DNA of 64,000 nucleotides from Harmothoe impar (GCA_947462335.1 OX381705.1:43166175-43230174); one strand, 5' to 3'; positions 1-9,550 are shown, counted from the stretch's first letter. A program made the numbers and translations. Notes: generated by a model from the sequence alone, not told the origin.

Positions 1-1569
1 CTCCGGATCGCACTGGTACACCACATAGTGATGGTTGTGGTTCTCCACTAAGTGGCGCAGGTACCTTGCCTTAGTGGTGAAGGATACCTGTAATTCCAGA
101 GATGACTGGCATTTCTGGAATGGACACTCAAGGTGGTCCCTGTCCCAATGTCGGACAGTCCAGCGGATCTTTGCCTTCTGATCCCTGGTATAATAAGTTT
201 CCGGGAAGAAATCTATTTTCTTAAGCCAGTCCTCGTAGAACTCGCTCACGAGAGGATCCCTTTGGGTGGCTCTGCACCAATCCTCATCGTCCTGAAATCC
301 ACCTCTGGCGTTATTCCAGATGTGTTTTTCCAGGGCGGAACCCGACTCGCTTCCCGAGCTGACGTCGGACTGATGTCCAGCAGCCACCTTCGGGTCGGGT
401 GTCGGGTCGGTTTGGGTGACTGTGGTCACTGGGTCCTTCGTCTGGGAAGGAGATTTTGGAGCCGCAATGTCCATATCGTCCTCCCCTGTAGCAGACTTCC
501 CTTGGGAAGTACTGCTCGTATCAGATTTATCTGATACTGACCCATCGGTCACAATCCGCTGGGCGTCTGGCACTCTTTTTAACCGGGCTGATTCATTCCT
601 CAGGGCTTGGCGACCCCGAGGCTGGACAAAAGGGGATTCCCCTTTTGCAACTACCACAGTCCGGATATCCTGACTGTGGGGACTGCTAGTGCGGGTTGCA
701 GGGTCACCCCTTCGGATGTCCCTGCTGGCCTTAGCTGCAGCCTTCTCTTCTGACTGAGTCAAACTCTTAGTCCGAGTCTTGACCATTTCCTCCACCGCCT
801 CGACTATGGCTTCGTGACGGCTGAGGCCCTTCTCCGCCATGATTATTTTCATGCGGTTATAGTCTATCTGATAGACCTCGTAGGATAAGTTGGACCGTAT
901 TAAGTCCCTATATCCTTCAACCGATTTCGGTTCCAACATCCCTACCGGGTTGTATCTGCGGTAGCAACCTACAGCGAGGGTAGTGGCGCCGAATGCCCCA
1001 CACGAAGCGTCATCCGAGATGCGTGTCATCCGAGGCACACACACCCCGACGTCAGCCATCTCAGCGTCGAACAAGCCCTTCCGAAGTGCTTTACACACCC
1101 GGAGGCCTTGCTGTAGATTTTCCCAGGTGGCAAACCACTCTATGTCGTTCGGGATAGGTCTGGCTAGGCCTATCTCGGTGGCGCACATCACGTCTGGATG
1201 GAGATTCATCTCCCTTCCATCGTAGCGACTTTTACCAGTTGACTTCACCAGTCTCGCTGGCTTCTCATCCTTCGGATGGTTATCCGGGTCGATGTTCGGA
1301 TTACCACACATCTCCCACGTATCTTTTAGATGTTTGGCCTCCTCCTTCTCTATTTTTAGAGCAAGAAGACGATCTTTTTCATGAAGACTCCTTCGTTCAG
1401 CCTCAACGAGAGCTGATTCAGACGTGGATACATCCATGTCTTCTTCTTCGAGGAGTTGCTCCTCGAAGCGAGTAACAGGGCTGGCGGCACCAGCACTGTC
1501 TTCGTGGGGCAGATCGGCCATGTTGCGTGGCCGTTCCCCTCCGCCCAACTCGAGCTGCCGTGAGGCCAT
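1..1569 (-). CDS. Third ORF of the LTR retrotransposon (env position), partial, C2H2-like zinc finger
   Basis: An open frame of 523 codons runs from an ATG at 1569 to the window edge without a stop, in the same orientation as gag-pol and 622 bp downstream of the pol stop. The N-terminal ~100 residues are acidic and charged, with a predicted helix rich in E, R and K. Residues ~130-260 look folded. Residues ~290-420 are low-complexity and rich in S, T, D and P. The last visible part has a finger-like pattern: Cys482, Cys487, His506 and His511, with another Cys at 520 that could open a second finger. I see no signal peptide, membrane anchor or furin site, so it does not look like an envelope protein. 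I recognise no family. A nucleic-acid-binding or nuclear accessory protein is an inference from the finger alone. The neat start after a long untranslated gap suggests expression from a separate or spliced mRNA. Confidence 0.75.
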   Translation of the reverse strand, partial: MASRQLELGGGERPRNMADLPHEDSAGAASPVTRFEEQLLEEEDMDVSTSESALVEAERRSLHEKDRLLALKIEKEEAKHLKDTWEMCGNPNIDPDNHPKDEKPARLVKSTGKSRYDGREMNLHPDVMCATEIGLARPIPNDIEWFATWENLQQGLRVCKALRKGLFDAEMADVGVCVPRMTRISDDASCGAFGATTLAVGCYRRYNPVGMLEPKSVEGYRDLIRSNLSYEVYQIDYNRMKIIMAEKGLSRHEAIVEAVEEMVKTRTKSLTQSEEKAAAKASRDIRRGDPATRTSSPHSQDIRTVVVAKGESPFVQPRGRQALRNESARLKRVPDAQRIVTDGSVSDKSDTSSTSQGKSATGEDDMDIAAPKSPSQTKDPVTTVTQTDPTPDPKVAAGHQSDVSSGSESGSALEKHIWNNARGGFQDDEDWCRATQRDPLVSEFYEDWLKKIDFFPETYYTRDQKAKIRWTVRHWDRDHLECPFQKCQSSLELQVSFTTKARYLRHLVENHNHHYVVYQCDPE

Positions 1570-2190
1570 GCTGGGTTGGGCGCTCTTATTTATACTGAAT
1601 AAGAGTCCTAACTAATCCTACAGGTCTTTGTGGAGGACCTGTTCTCCTTTTGAAACGTATTCACCTACTTTTGACGCTTGAATTCGGTTCCTATTAGATC
1701 CTCCTCGTTGGCCAGCACACCGTGCCGGCGAAGATTCGAAATCTAATGAACCAAAACGACCCCTTTGCGCAGAGGTCACGCGCATCCACGCGCGTCTCGA
1801 GCCCTCCGCGAGACTGCCCTAACTAGGTCACTCATTGACCCAGTTCTTTTCCCGCGCCCGCAGGGCGCCGGTGCTTCTTATTATAAACAGGTGCTTCGGG
1901 TAGTAGCCGAACCGTTCGCAACCAACAGCTCTGCTGGAGTATAAGTGAGGTTTTTATGGGAAGCATGCCCGCAAACCCACCGGATTATCCGCTCACCACC
2001 CACTGGTACCCTGCTGGGGGGTTTACACGCTCCATACCCGGTCACTCGTGTATATTCCAACATTTAACAGATGACAACACAAAACAATTTCTCGGAAAAA
2101 GAGGAAATCAATTTATAATTGTTCCCGCCAGGAATATCCTCCCTCCTTCTCCTAACATAGTACAGGACAACACACTCGTTGTGTACCAGC
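1570..2190 (-). other. Non-coding spacer between pol and the third ORF
   Basis: About 620 bp with no frame of useful length on the element strand. It holds a TATA-like motif near its downstream end and no recognisable domain. Its length and position would suit an internal promoter or a splice acceptor for the third ORF, but no clear acceptor was identified. Confidence 0.5.
1587..1594 (-). promoter_or_regulatory. TATA-like motif ahead of the third ORF
   Basis: Reads TATAAATA on the minus strand, 18 bp before the ATG at 1569. A start about 30 bp downstream would fall just inside the first ATG and favour the second in-frame ATG (codon 17). It may be chance in AT-rich sequence. Confidence 0.25.
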
Positions 2191-5100
2191 TTAGGTTACC
2201 GCAGCCCTTTCTATCTGGCGGGGACTGCGTCGGGTACCTCCCATGGGTATTTTCTTTGACCTAGCTCCCGAAGGCGCCTTTTCAGAGGTAGGGTTAGCCG
2301 TCCCCTTCCTCTTCCGCCTAGGTTTGCTTACAGCTAGCGAGACTTTTTCCTTCTTCTGCACCTTCGGATCACGGACCCCTAACTTCCTAGGCCTTCCTCG
2401 TCCACGTTTCGGGGTTATTTGATCCATTTTCCTGTTCTTAACTTCTTGGAGTAATTCATCTACTCCTAACCCATACGTTTCTGTGGTCAGATCCCTCCCC
2501 TTCCAGGGACGGAGCCGAGCCACGTTGGATTTATAGATCCGCCCAATTAAGGATCTAATCATGACAGTACAGTCACTTACTACTCTAGTCACCACAAATG
2601 GACCATCCCAGTTGCTTGCCAATTTTAAATTGGATAGAGGTTCGTGTAGTCTCACTACTTGATCCCCTACCTTGAACCGACGGACTTTTAGTCCATGGTC
2701 ATAACCAGTCTTCTGCCATTTCGCGTTCTTTTGTAACTCAGTTCTAACCAGTTCGTATGCGAATTTAAACTGGTCTCTTAGTGATTCTACGAACATCACG
2801 TGACAGGGTGCGTCGGGATTCAACCCGACCACTCCAAAAACAAGATCGGCTGGCATGATCATGTCCTCCCCAAACACTAATAAGTTTGGGGTGCAATTGG
2901 TGCTTTTATGAACAGTGCTGTTGTATGCATGGCATACATATTCACATTGTTCATCCCAATCCGTCATACTTTCATTCACCAAGGGTTTCAGAACCTGAAT
3001 TAGCGTTCTGTTGAACCTTTCCACCATCCCATCACTCTGGGGTCGGTAGGGATTGGTTCGGGTCTTACAGATGGCTAACCCATGGCACATTTCCTGCCAT
3101 AGATCCGACTCAAATTCCCGGCCTTGGTCACTATGCATCATCAGAGGCACTCCTAGGTGTAATACCCAACCTTTCACAAAGGCCTTCGCACAGGTCGCTG
3201 CTTTGTGATCGGGTAAGGGGAACACCCTCGTGTACTTAGTATAGTAGTCAGTGACTACCATCATACACGTGTTACCATCAGGGGTTGTTTTAAAACCACT
3301 GATGATGTCGATTGCTATTCTCGCAAACCTAACTCCGAACAGTTCCTGGGACAAGGGCATTTTACCCATCCCAGGGCCGGGTTTATTTTTGCAGCAATCG
3401 GGACAAGTGGCGATCCAACGTAATAAGTCAGTGCTCATTCCTGGCCAGTAGTATCTTCGGGACAGGCGTTCTAATGAACGTTTCTTCCCAAAGTGACCAC
3501 TGGTCATATGACCGTGACAATAATACATCAAATCCCTCCTCATACCGGAGGGAATCACTACCTGTCTGATCCTTCTTCCCGAAGGATTGATCTTCCATCT
3601 ATATAGAACACCTTCGGATACTTCCAGCTCTGTCCATTGAGCTAAAAATCTCCTCATCTCTCTATTTTCTAGCGAGATTTCTGGTCGAACAGGTTTGATC
3701 CCCTTAGGAATCAACCCGAGCAACCTCCCCACGTTCGGATCCTTCTCCTGGAACCTTCGGATAGTCTCCATAGACCATTGAAGGATACCAGTTCCTCTGG
3801 ATTCCAGTGGCAACCGGACTCCAGCTAGGACCGCCCCGTGGGCTCCACAATCATCACATTTCTCATTTCCACAACTCCTTATGGGTCTGCGGGACAGTGC
3901 ATCAGCATTTACATGCTTCACACCGGGTTGGTGTTGGATCTGCTTCTGTTCCAACCCGAACTCTGATAAGTGTGCTAACCACCGGCCTATCATACCTTCA
4001 GCATCCTTAAAATTAAGTAACCACCTCAAGGAGGAATGGTCAGTCCTCAGCGTAAAATCTGAGCCCCACAAAAAATGTTTATATTTCTTTGTGTAAACGA
4101 TCACTGCCAAGAGTTCCCTCTTGGTGGTACAGTAATTCCTCTGTGACTTGTTCATGGTGTTGCTAGCAAAAGCAATGGGAACTTCTTTTCCGTCTTGGAC
4201 CTGACTCAAAGCAGCTCCAATGCTCTCATTGCTGGCATCAGTATCCAGGATGAAATGACCGGCGGCTGTCGGATATTTCAACACTGGTGTTTCAACAAAG
4301 AGTCTTTTGATGGATTCAAAAGACTCGTCTTGCTCTTTTCCCCATGGAAAAACTTCCTTACGCCTACCAGGTGTCCAATGAGACAGTGACTGGATAGGAT
4401 AGCTCACCTGGGCATAGCCTGGTAGAAAATCTCGATAATACGAGCAGAACCCAAGGAATGAACGGACATCCTTGGGGCACCTGGGTTTTTCCCACTCCGT
4501 CACACTTCGGATCTTCTCCGGGTCTGCTTTTACACCCTGTGTGGAAATGATTCTCCCCAGATAATTAATATCTTTCTTAAACAACTGACATTTCTTAGGT
4601 TTTAATTTCAACCCATTACTCATTATTCTCTGGAGGACTTCTTCCAGGTTGTCTAGACAACCTTGGAATGTTTTTCCGAAGATAATGACGTCATCTAGGT
4701 AAACTAGACATTTCTTCCATAGTAGATCGCTCAGTAATGTCTCCATCATGGCCTCGAAGGTGGCTGGCGCATTGCACAACCCGAAGGGCATGACGTTGTA
4801 CTGGAACAATCCTACATGGCTAGAGAAGGCCGTCTTCTCCATGTCGGCAGGTTTCATTCCGACCTGCCAGTACCCAGACTGTAAGTCTATGGTACAGTAC
4901 CATTCATTCCCTCCTAGTGAGTCAATGGTTTCATCAATCCTCGGCAGAGGATATGAATTTTTCTTCGTCATCCCATTCAGTTTCCTGTAGTCAATACAGA
5001 ACCGTATGGTCCCATCTTTTTTTGTGACCATACAGACTGGACTGCTCCAGGGGCTGGAACTGGGCACAATAACATGATCCCTAATCATCTTATTGATCTC

Positions 5101-6408
5101 AGTTTCTGCTACCTCCTTCTTCTTCAGAGGTAGCCGACGGTAAGGAATTTTAAAGGGGGAACTTTCCCCCACGTCAATTCCGTGTAGGACTTTATCAGTT
5201 CGTCCTAAGGGTTCTCCTGGGAACGCGAAGGCCCTTCGGCAACGTTTTAACATTACCCGAAGGTCCTTCTGCTCCTTCGGATCTAGTTCCGAAGCATCTA
5301 GAATTAGCTTTTCTAATTCCTCTTCAATTACGGCCGTACCCGGCGGCTCTTCGGATGGCAACCCAAGAAGGCTGCTGGTGACCGCCTCCGCGAGTACCAC
5401 ACTGCCTACTTTAGCGCCTTTCTGGAGATATACCATATGAACACCAGGATTGGAAATGGGGACAAGAGTCCATTGGGCATTTCCCACCAACGTATCAGCA
5501 GATTCCAACCCGAGGGATTGGAGATAAGTTACGTCGGGTTCCATGACCCCGGCCCTTCCTCTTAGTTCCGAGGAAGCGCTGATTAACACATCACATGTGG
5601 TCCCCGGTGGCAGTTTCACCGTCTGTGCGACACTTGCTACACTACTGATAACTCTCAGCACACATTGTGCTTTGATATTATAGGGACTCTGTATGGACAA
5701 TTCACCTGTCTTCGGGTTCAACATCATCCCGAACAGGTCGGCAAAGTCCATCCCTATGATACCATCATCCTCGATCTCAGCAATGGTTGGGGAGAATACA
5801 AACTCCTTCCCCACCACTGAGATACACAGGAAAGTACGTCCAAACGTCCGCAATCTGCTACCGTCGGCTGTGCACGCATTTACCCTCATTTTAAGGTCAT
5901 CATTTGTGCCCAGCATAAGAGTGTAGAACCTCCGAGAGATGATGGAGTGGCTGGCTCCAGTATCTATCAGAAATTCCCCGACTCTACCCTTCACAGAAGC
6001 GGCTAAATACCACCTTTTTCCTCCATTCAATGAAGGGTTACTAGTGAACTTCTGTAAGTCACTCTCAGTACCTAGATCTAATCCACGCCCTCTTATGTAT
6101 TCCAGGCAAGGGTGATCTAGGGGGAGCCTGGTTCCACAAACCATTGCACTATACTCCTCCGCATCAGCACCGGGTTTCCCCGACTCACTTCCCGAATGTA
6201 TGACTGGAATGCTGATGGCCCCGGCCCCAGGGTTCCCAAGCTGCGCCTGCTTGTCCCCCATTTGTCCGGGCGTCACTACTGAGTGTGAACTTACTCCTGT
6301 TCCATCAGGAGTATCATGGCATATTTCCTTCGGGATCTCTGAGTCGCCTTCCTCAGGGATCCCCTTTAATTTTCCGAGTTCTTTCCGGAGAATCGCATCA
6401 CAGGTTTC
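2191..6408 (-). CDS. pol: Pol polyprotein of Ty3/Gypsy element (PR-RT-RNase H-integrase)
   Basis: The pol frame is open from 6408 (just after a TGA at 6411-6409) to the stop at 2191, overlapping the end of gag by 43 nt in the -1 frame. There is no early ATG; the first alternative start is a GTG at 6276, so a gag-pol fusion by -1 frameshifting is likely. Numbering from 6276: aspartic protease with DTG at 105-107; reverse transcriptase with Asp464 and YLDD at 526-529; RNase H with Asp678, Asp680 and Glu721; integrase zinc module His923-His928-Cys958-Cys961; integrase catalytic triad Asp990, Asp1050, Glu1086; and a GPF-type C-terminal module with WDGPF near 1230. The C-terminus is a basic, K/R/P-rich tail. 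All catalytic residues are present and there are no internal stops, so the enzyme set appears functional. It copies element RNA into cDNA and integrates it. Confidence 0.96.
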   Translation of the reverse strand, partial: ETCDAILRKELGKLKGIPEEGDSEIPKEICHDTPDGTGVSSHSVVTPGQMGDKQAQLGNPGAGAISIPVIHSGSESGKPGADAEEYSAMVCGTRLPLDHPCLEYIRGRGLDLGTESDLQKFTSNPSLNGGKRWYLAASVKGRVGEFLIDTGASHSIISRRFYTLMLGTNDDLKMRVNACTADGSRLRTFGRTFLCISVVGKEFVFSPTIAEIEDDGIIGMDFADLFGMMLNPKTGELSIQSPYNIKAQCVLRVISSVASVAQTVKLPPGTTCDVLISASSELRGRAGVMEPDVTYLQSLGLESADTLVGNAQWTLVPISNPGVHMVYLQKGAKVGSVVLAEAVTSSLLGLPSEEPPGTAVIEEELEKLILDASELDPKEQKDLRVMLKRCRRAFAFPGEPLGRTDKVLHGIDVGESSPFKIPYRRLPLKKKEVAETEINKMIRDHVIVPSSSPWSSPVCMVTKKDGTIRFCIDYRKLNGMTKKNSYPLPRIDETIDSLGGNEWYCTIDLQSGYWQVGMKPADMEKTAFSSHVGLFQYNVMPFGLCNAPATFEAMMETLLSDLLWKKCLVYLDDVIIFGKTFQGCLDNLEEVLQRIMSNGLKLKPKKCQLFKKDINYLGRIISTQGVKADPEKIRSVTEWEKPRCPKDVRSFLGFCSYYRDFLPGYAQVSYPIQSLSHWTPGRRKEVFPWGKEQDESFESIKRLFVETPVLKYPTAAGHFILDTDASNESIGAALSQVQDGKEVPIAFASNTMNKSQRNYCTTKRELLAVIVYTKKYKHFLWGSDFTLRTDHSSLRWLLNFKDAEGMIGRWLAHLSEFGLEQKQIQHQPGVKHVNADALSRRPIRSCGNEKCDDCGAHGAVLAGVRLPLESRGTGILQWSMETIRRFQEKDPNVGRLLGLIPKGIKPVRPEISLENREMRRFLAQWTELEVSEGVLYRWKINPSGRRIRQVVIPSGMRRDLMYYCHGHMTSGHFGKKRSLERLSRRYYWPGMSTDLLRWIATCPDCCKNKPGPGMGKMPLSQELFGVRFARIAIDIISGFKTTPDGNTCMMVVTDYYTKYTRVFPLPDHKAATCAKAFVKGWVLHLGVPLMMHSDQGREFESDLWQEMCHGLAICKTRTNPYRPQSDGMVERFNRTLIQVLKPLVNESMTDWDEQCEYVCHAYNSTVHKSTNCTPNLLVFGEDMIMPADLVFGVVGLNPDAPCHVMFVESLRDQFKFAYELVRTELQKNAKWQKTGYDHGLKVRRFKVGDQVVRLHEPLSNLKLASNWDGPFVVTRVVSDCTVMIRSLIGRIYKSNVARLRPWKGRDLTTETYGLGVDELLQEVKNRKMDQITPKRGRGRPRKLGVRDPKVQKKEKVSLAVSKPRRKRKGTANPTSEKAPSGARSKKIPMGGTRRSPRQIERAAVT

Positions 6409-9095
6409 TCAGCTGTGCATGAGGAGGCATAATGCCCCTTCTCCTGACATCTGTAGCATGTTACAGTACTCAGTTCGGGTTTAACTTTTCGTTCCTGTTT
6501 CTTATCAAACAATGCCATCATACGCTGCATCATGGCTTCTACCAATCCGAGGGACTGGTCGGGTTCCAATTTCTTCGGAACATTGGGTTCTGGTGGACCC
6601 GAGGGAGGTTTGGAAGGGGTTTTTGAATTGTCCCCTGGAGGTTTCTCTGGCTTTTTGCTAGAGGATGATTTGTCAAAAGGTTTCCGCCTTTTGTTGTCAC
6701 CGGACTTTTTGTCCCGGCGCTTCCCACTGAAGGCTACAGCCCCAATGGTCTCTTCTCCTTCGGAATCCTCACCCGAGGATCCCCCGCTGCTGCTATAGTC
6801 AACTACCGCTGACGTTCGGGATTGGTTGGGCACCAATCCGGCAAGAAGAATTTTCTTCTTCTCATACCCATCTATGGCTAAAAATAGATCGGCTAGGGAG
6901 GAATCGCTTTTCCAAGCTTTTCTGGTTAGTTCCTGATGATCAGGATCACTCAGTCCGCTAATAAACCGGACAAAGAGAGTCTCGATATAGTAATCGGCGT
7001 CTCTAGCCCATTCGGGTCTTGCCTGATGCAGAATCCGTTGAAGCTCTAGACCATATATCTTTGGGGACTCTTTTGGTTTCTGGGTTCGTCCCTTGAAGAC
7101 CAACCAGTGATCCACGGTCACCAGGTTCCCAAAGATATATACAGCAGTACTTTCGAGCTGATCATATGTACCCGAAGGGCCATATGTACTTCTCCATTGG
7201 GAGACTGCTGATTTACCTGGCCCATCATTTAGCCAGATTACGAAGGCTCCTAATGAGTCTTCTTTAGACCACCCATTGTATTTGCAGTCATCCACAAATA
7301 TTTGGTATTCATCTTTCCAGGGTCCTTTCCCTTTGTAGGGTTTGGTGATCCTGGCGGTGCGTCGGGCACCCCTGGTGGCCCCCTCTATCAGCTGATCTGA
7401 TAGATTCCGGCTCCAGTCCATTATTTCAGTGGCATCTTGTCCCCGGCTATAGCTATCTAAGCCAAGGCTCTTGATACAAGGATCAGTATCATAAACCTGT
7501 CTCAGTCCGGGAGCCATTGAGGTTCTTCGGGTCAATGGTCGGACTGGAGAGACTGGTTCGCACCCGGAAAACCGGGTGGGTCGAGGGCGAGAAGTGGTAC
7601 CCGGATAAGGGGGAACACTCCCGGTGGTTGTCTGGTCATGGGTTTGGGGTCTAGGCCGACTTCCCTGACCAGTTGTGGGTCTATCAGGACTATCAGTACG
7701 GGGGTACTGTCGGTTCTGATCCCTAGACCATCCAGCAGAAGGTCCTTCCCCGGCTCTCTTGCCTCGGGTTGCATGCCCCCGGGTTTGATTTCCCGGAGTT
7801 CTCCCTTCTCTGGTCTCTGCCTCCTGGTTATGATGAAAAATCAGGTCACCCCAATTATCATAACCATACCACCCCCCCTGTTGATCCTCATGGGTGGTGG
7901 TGTTCTTGCTCGTACCCGAAGGGGGTGGAACAGCTCCATACTGAGATGGACTATCCCCAGCGAAGGGGTTCAAGGTGTCATAACTATCGACTCCCGACGC
8001 ACTTCCCGCGGAATATGCCGTCGGATCGATGGTTACAGAAGGTCCCGTCGGAGCAGGGGGAGCAGATGTATAGTAGACATCTTTCTCTACCTGTCCTCCG
8101 GAAGGGTATCGGGTGGTGGGTTTTAGAACTCTTTGGAGTGGAGGGTTCTCCACTCCTTCCCCAGGGGTGAGGGTCACCTCTGGGTCAGGTACCTTCTGGT
8201 TACCTAGGTAGAGTTCCAACTCTACTCGTCTAGCTTCCAGTATAGATACCGCCTTCATGCCCTCGAGCTTCTTCTGATCTAACTCTTCGTTTGCTTTTAT
8301 GATAGCGGTTCTCACTGCCTCATTGTCTTCCACCTGCTGGTTGCGAGCGTCCTTGGCGGCGTGCCATTCCCTAGAGTATCTTTCTAGGTCCGCCTGATAC
8401 TGTTGTTGACAGGCATAAGACTTCCGGTTAGCTTGACCTAACTCGGATAATCTTTTCTTTTCCGCTTTCAGGGTTTCCTGATTTTTCTCCATCTGGTCTT
8501 GGACCAGTTGGTTGTCACGGGTCAACTGATCCGTTCTCCACTCCATATCCTGATGGACCTGTCTATTCTCTAGGATGTATCTATTCCTTTCAGAGATCAA
8601 CGAAACCAATTCGTCGTGCAGAGCATCGTACTGCTTGTTCATTTCTTCCTTGTTCCGGTAATCGTTGTCCAGATCCAAGGTGTCGTCCTGATTAAGATCA
8701 GGTTGGGTCCCGACGATGGGACCTCCTTCGGGTACGACCCGAAGGGGTTGTGGCGGTATTTCTAATACCGTCGGGTCCAGAAATGAGCCTTTCTGGTTCG
8801 CTCTTTTCTTTCCTCCGGGAAAGAAAACGGAGTCAGTCGTGTTGAACAAAGAACGCCCAGTGTTCAACATGATTTGGCCCTGAGTGGCAATGAAGTTTGG
8901 TGTGAACCCCCTCGCTTCCTCCGGATCCATCTGGTCCACTCGGGTGGACTCCAGTTCTCCTTCTTCCAAAGTCGCTCCTGGATTTAAAGCTCCTTCGGTT
9001 TCACGCATGAAACCCTCGAAGCTGGTCGGAACAACTGGGTTGTTCCGCTCCGGGACGTTACCGTCCCCATACTCTCCTACTCCGGCCAGGTTCAC
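6366..9095 (-). CDS. gag: Gag polyprotein of Ty3/Gypsy element, large, with coiled coil and CCHC knuckle
   Basis: 909 residues from an ATG at 9095 to TAA at 6368-6366, long for a Gypsy gag. Order: disordered N-terminus; a long charged coiled coil at about 145-300 rich in E, K, Q and R; a P/S/T/G-rich linker at about 300-520; a capsid-like helical region at about 600-770, with a segment similar in style to retrotransposon gag (phrases such as PKIYGLELQR and VRFISGLSDPDHQ); an acidic then lysine-rich stretch; and one zinc knuckle at 880-893 (CYRC, then His, then Cys; C-x2-C-x4-H-x4-C). It forms the particle and binds element RNA. The unusually long N-terminal coiled coil is the odd part. The last 43 nt overlap the pol frame. 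No perfect X XXY YYZ slippery heptamer was found in the overlap; the nearest run is GGAAAAT at the stop. Confidence 0.94.
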   Translation of the reverse strand: MNLAGVGEYGDGNVPERNNPVVPTSFEGFMRETEGALNPGATLEEGELESTRVDQMDPEEARGFTPNFIATQGQIMLNTGRSLFNTTDSVFFPGGKKRANQKGSFLDPTVLEIPPQPLRVVPEGGPIVGTQPDLNQDDTLDLDNDYRNKEEMNKQYDALHDELVSLISERNRYILENRQVHQDMEWRTDQLTRDNQLVQDQMEKNQETLKAEKKRLSELGQANRKSYACQQQYQADLERYSREWHAAKDARNQQVEDNEAVRTAIIKANEELDQKKLEGMKAVSILEARRVELELYLGNQKVPDPEVTLTPGEGVENPPLQRVLKPTTRYPSGGQVEKDVYYTSAPPAPTGPSVTIDPTAYSAGSASGVDSYDTLNPFAGDSPSQYGAVPPPSGTSKNTTTHEDQQGGWYGYDNWGDLIFHHNQEAETREGRTPGNQTRGHATRGKRAGEGPSAGWSRDQNRQYPRTDSPDRPTTGQGSRPRPQTHDQTTTGSVPPYPGTTSRPRPTRFSGCEPVSPVRPLTRRTSMAPGLRQVYDTDPCIKSLGLDSYSRGQDATEIMDWSRNLSDQLIEGATRGARRTARITKPYKGKGPWKDEYQIFVDDCKYNGWSKEDSLGAFVIWLNDGPGKSAVSQWRSTYGPSGTYDQLESTAVYIFGNLVTVDHWLVFKGRTQKPKESPKIYGLELQRILHQARPEWARDADYYIETLFVRFISGLSDPDHQELTRKAWKSDSSLADLFLAIDGYEKKKILLAGLVPNQSRTSAVVDYSSSGGSSGEDSEGEETIGAVAFSGKRRDKKSGDNKRRKPFDKSSSSKKPEKPPGDNSKTPSKPPSGPPEPNVPKKLEPDQSLGLVEAMMQRMMALFDKKQERKVKPELSTVTCYRCQEKGHYASSCTAEKPVMRFSGKNSEN

Positions 9096-9117
9096 CTGAC
9101 TGCTACTCGAAACTGAT

Positions 9118-9133
9118 CCTGGTCACGGCACCA
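9118..9133 (-). other. Primer-binding site, tRNA-His type
   Basis: One base after the LTR boundary the minus strand reads TGGTGCCGTGACC. The first 12 bases are complementary to the 3' end of animal tRNA-His including CCA (recalled tRNA sequence). This is where minus-strand DNA synthesis would be primed. Confidence 0.7.
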
Positions 9134-9203
9134 GTGTAGTGGTTCGGAATCTCAGAAAAGAGAACAAGAACGTCAGTTTCCAAGTGCGAAGTAGAAAGCG
9201 TGT

Positions 9204-9209
9204 TTTATT
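9204..9209 (-). terminator. LTR polyadenylation signal
   Basis: AATAAA on the minus strand, downstream of the TATA box within the same LTR. In the 3' copy it would direct 3' end formation. Confidence 0.6.
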
Positions 9210-9352
9210 CAACGTATCCCTATTACAATTGAATCTAGTCTTAACCCGAAGGGTAAGACGAAGCAGTCCTGGTTCAATCTAGTGATTGGGGTAGGGTAAT
9301 GCTGGGAGTCAGCCGGGCCTGCACTGACTGGCGACTATACGAGGAGGGGAGG

Positions 9353-9360
9353 TTTATATA
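9353..9360 (-). promoter_or_regulatory. LTR TATA box
   Basis: Minus strand TATATAAA inside the LTR, about 145 nt upstream of the AATAAA signal. Transcription would start roughly 30 bp further on, near 9325. Confidence 0.65.
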
Positions 9361-9550
9361 CCCCCTTTGGATGTGAAATGGACATGGTCACGTGTCGGTT
9401 GGCTCCCGCCTGAAACGTGGTGCGCAGTACCCGAGAGAGGACAGTCGCCCCCTCTGGGATACCGCCCACACTAACGCCAGGCGGGAACAACCCGAACTTA
9501 ACCCTCCTCGGTCACCTGGATATAAATGATTACCGTAGTAAACCCCTACA

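Larger units (their letters stand above)
1..9550 (-). mobile_element. Ty3/Gypsy LTR retrotransposon, 5' part, with extra third ORF
   Basis: One element on the minus strand, entering from the right: LTR (9135-9550), primer-binding site (9118-9133), gag (9095-6366), pol (6408-2191), and a third ORF (1569 to beyond base 1). The 3' polypurine tract and 3' LTR would lie left of base 1, so the element exceeds 9.5 kb. The order protease, reverse transcriptase, RNase H, integrase is that of Ty3/Gypsy (Metaviridae). All three frames are uninterrupted, which suggests a young and possibly still active copy. LTR divergence cannot be measured because the second LTR is outside the window. The element lies directly against a 44-bp minisatellite, so it probably inserted into or beside that array. 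Confidence 0.93.
9135..9550 (-). repeat. 5' LTR of the Gypsy element, 416 bp
   Basis: On the minus strand it begins TGTAGGGG at 9550 and ends CCACTACA at 9135, giving a TGTAG/CTACA terminal inverted repeat. The primer-binding site follows immediately. It contains a TATA box (9360-9353) and an AATAAA signal (9209-9204), in the order expected of an LTR (promoter, then polyadenylation). The partner LTR is outside the window. Confidence 0.85.

Noticed and set aside
133..2264. Several plus-strand ORFs of 60-133 codons in the first 2.3 kb
   Set aside because: They lie opposite the third ORF of the LTR element or its spacer, show no domain, and are shadow frames of a long minus-strand coding region.
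7638..8126. 162-codon plus-strand ORF
   Set aside because: Antisense shadow of gag; arginine/serine/proline-rich composition follows from the opposite frame.
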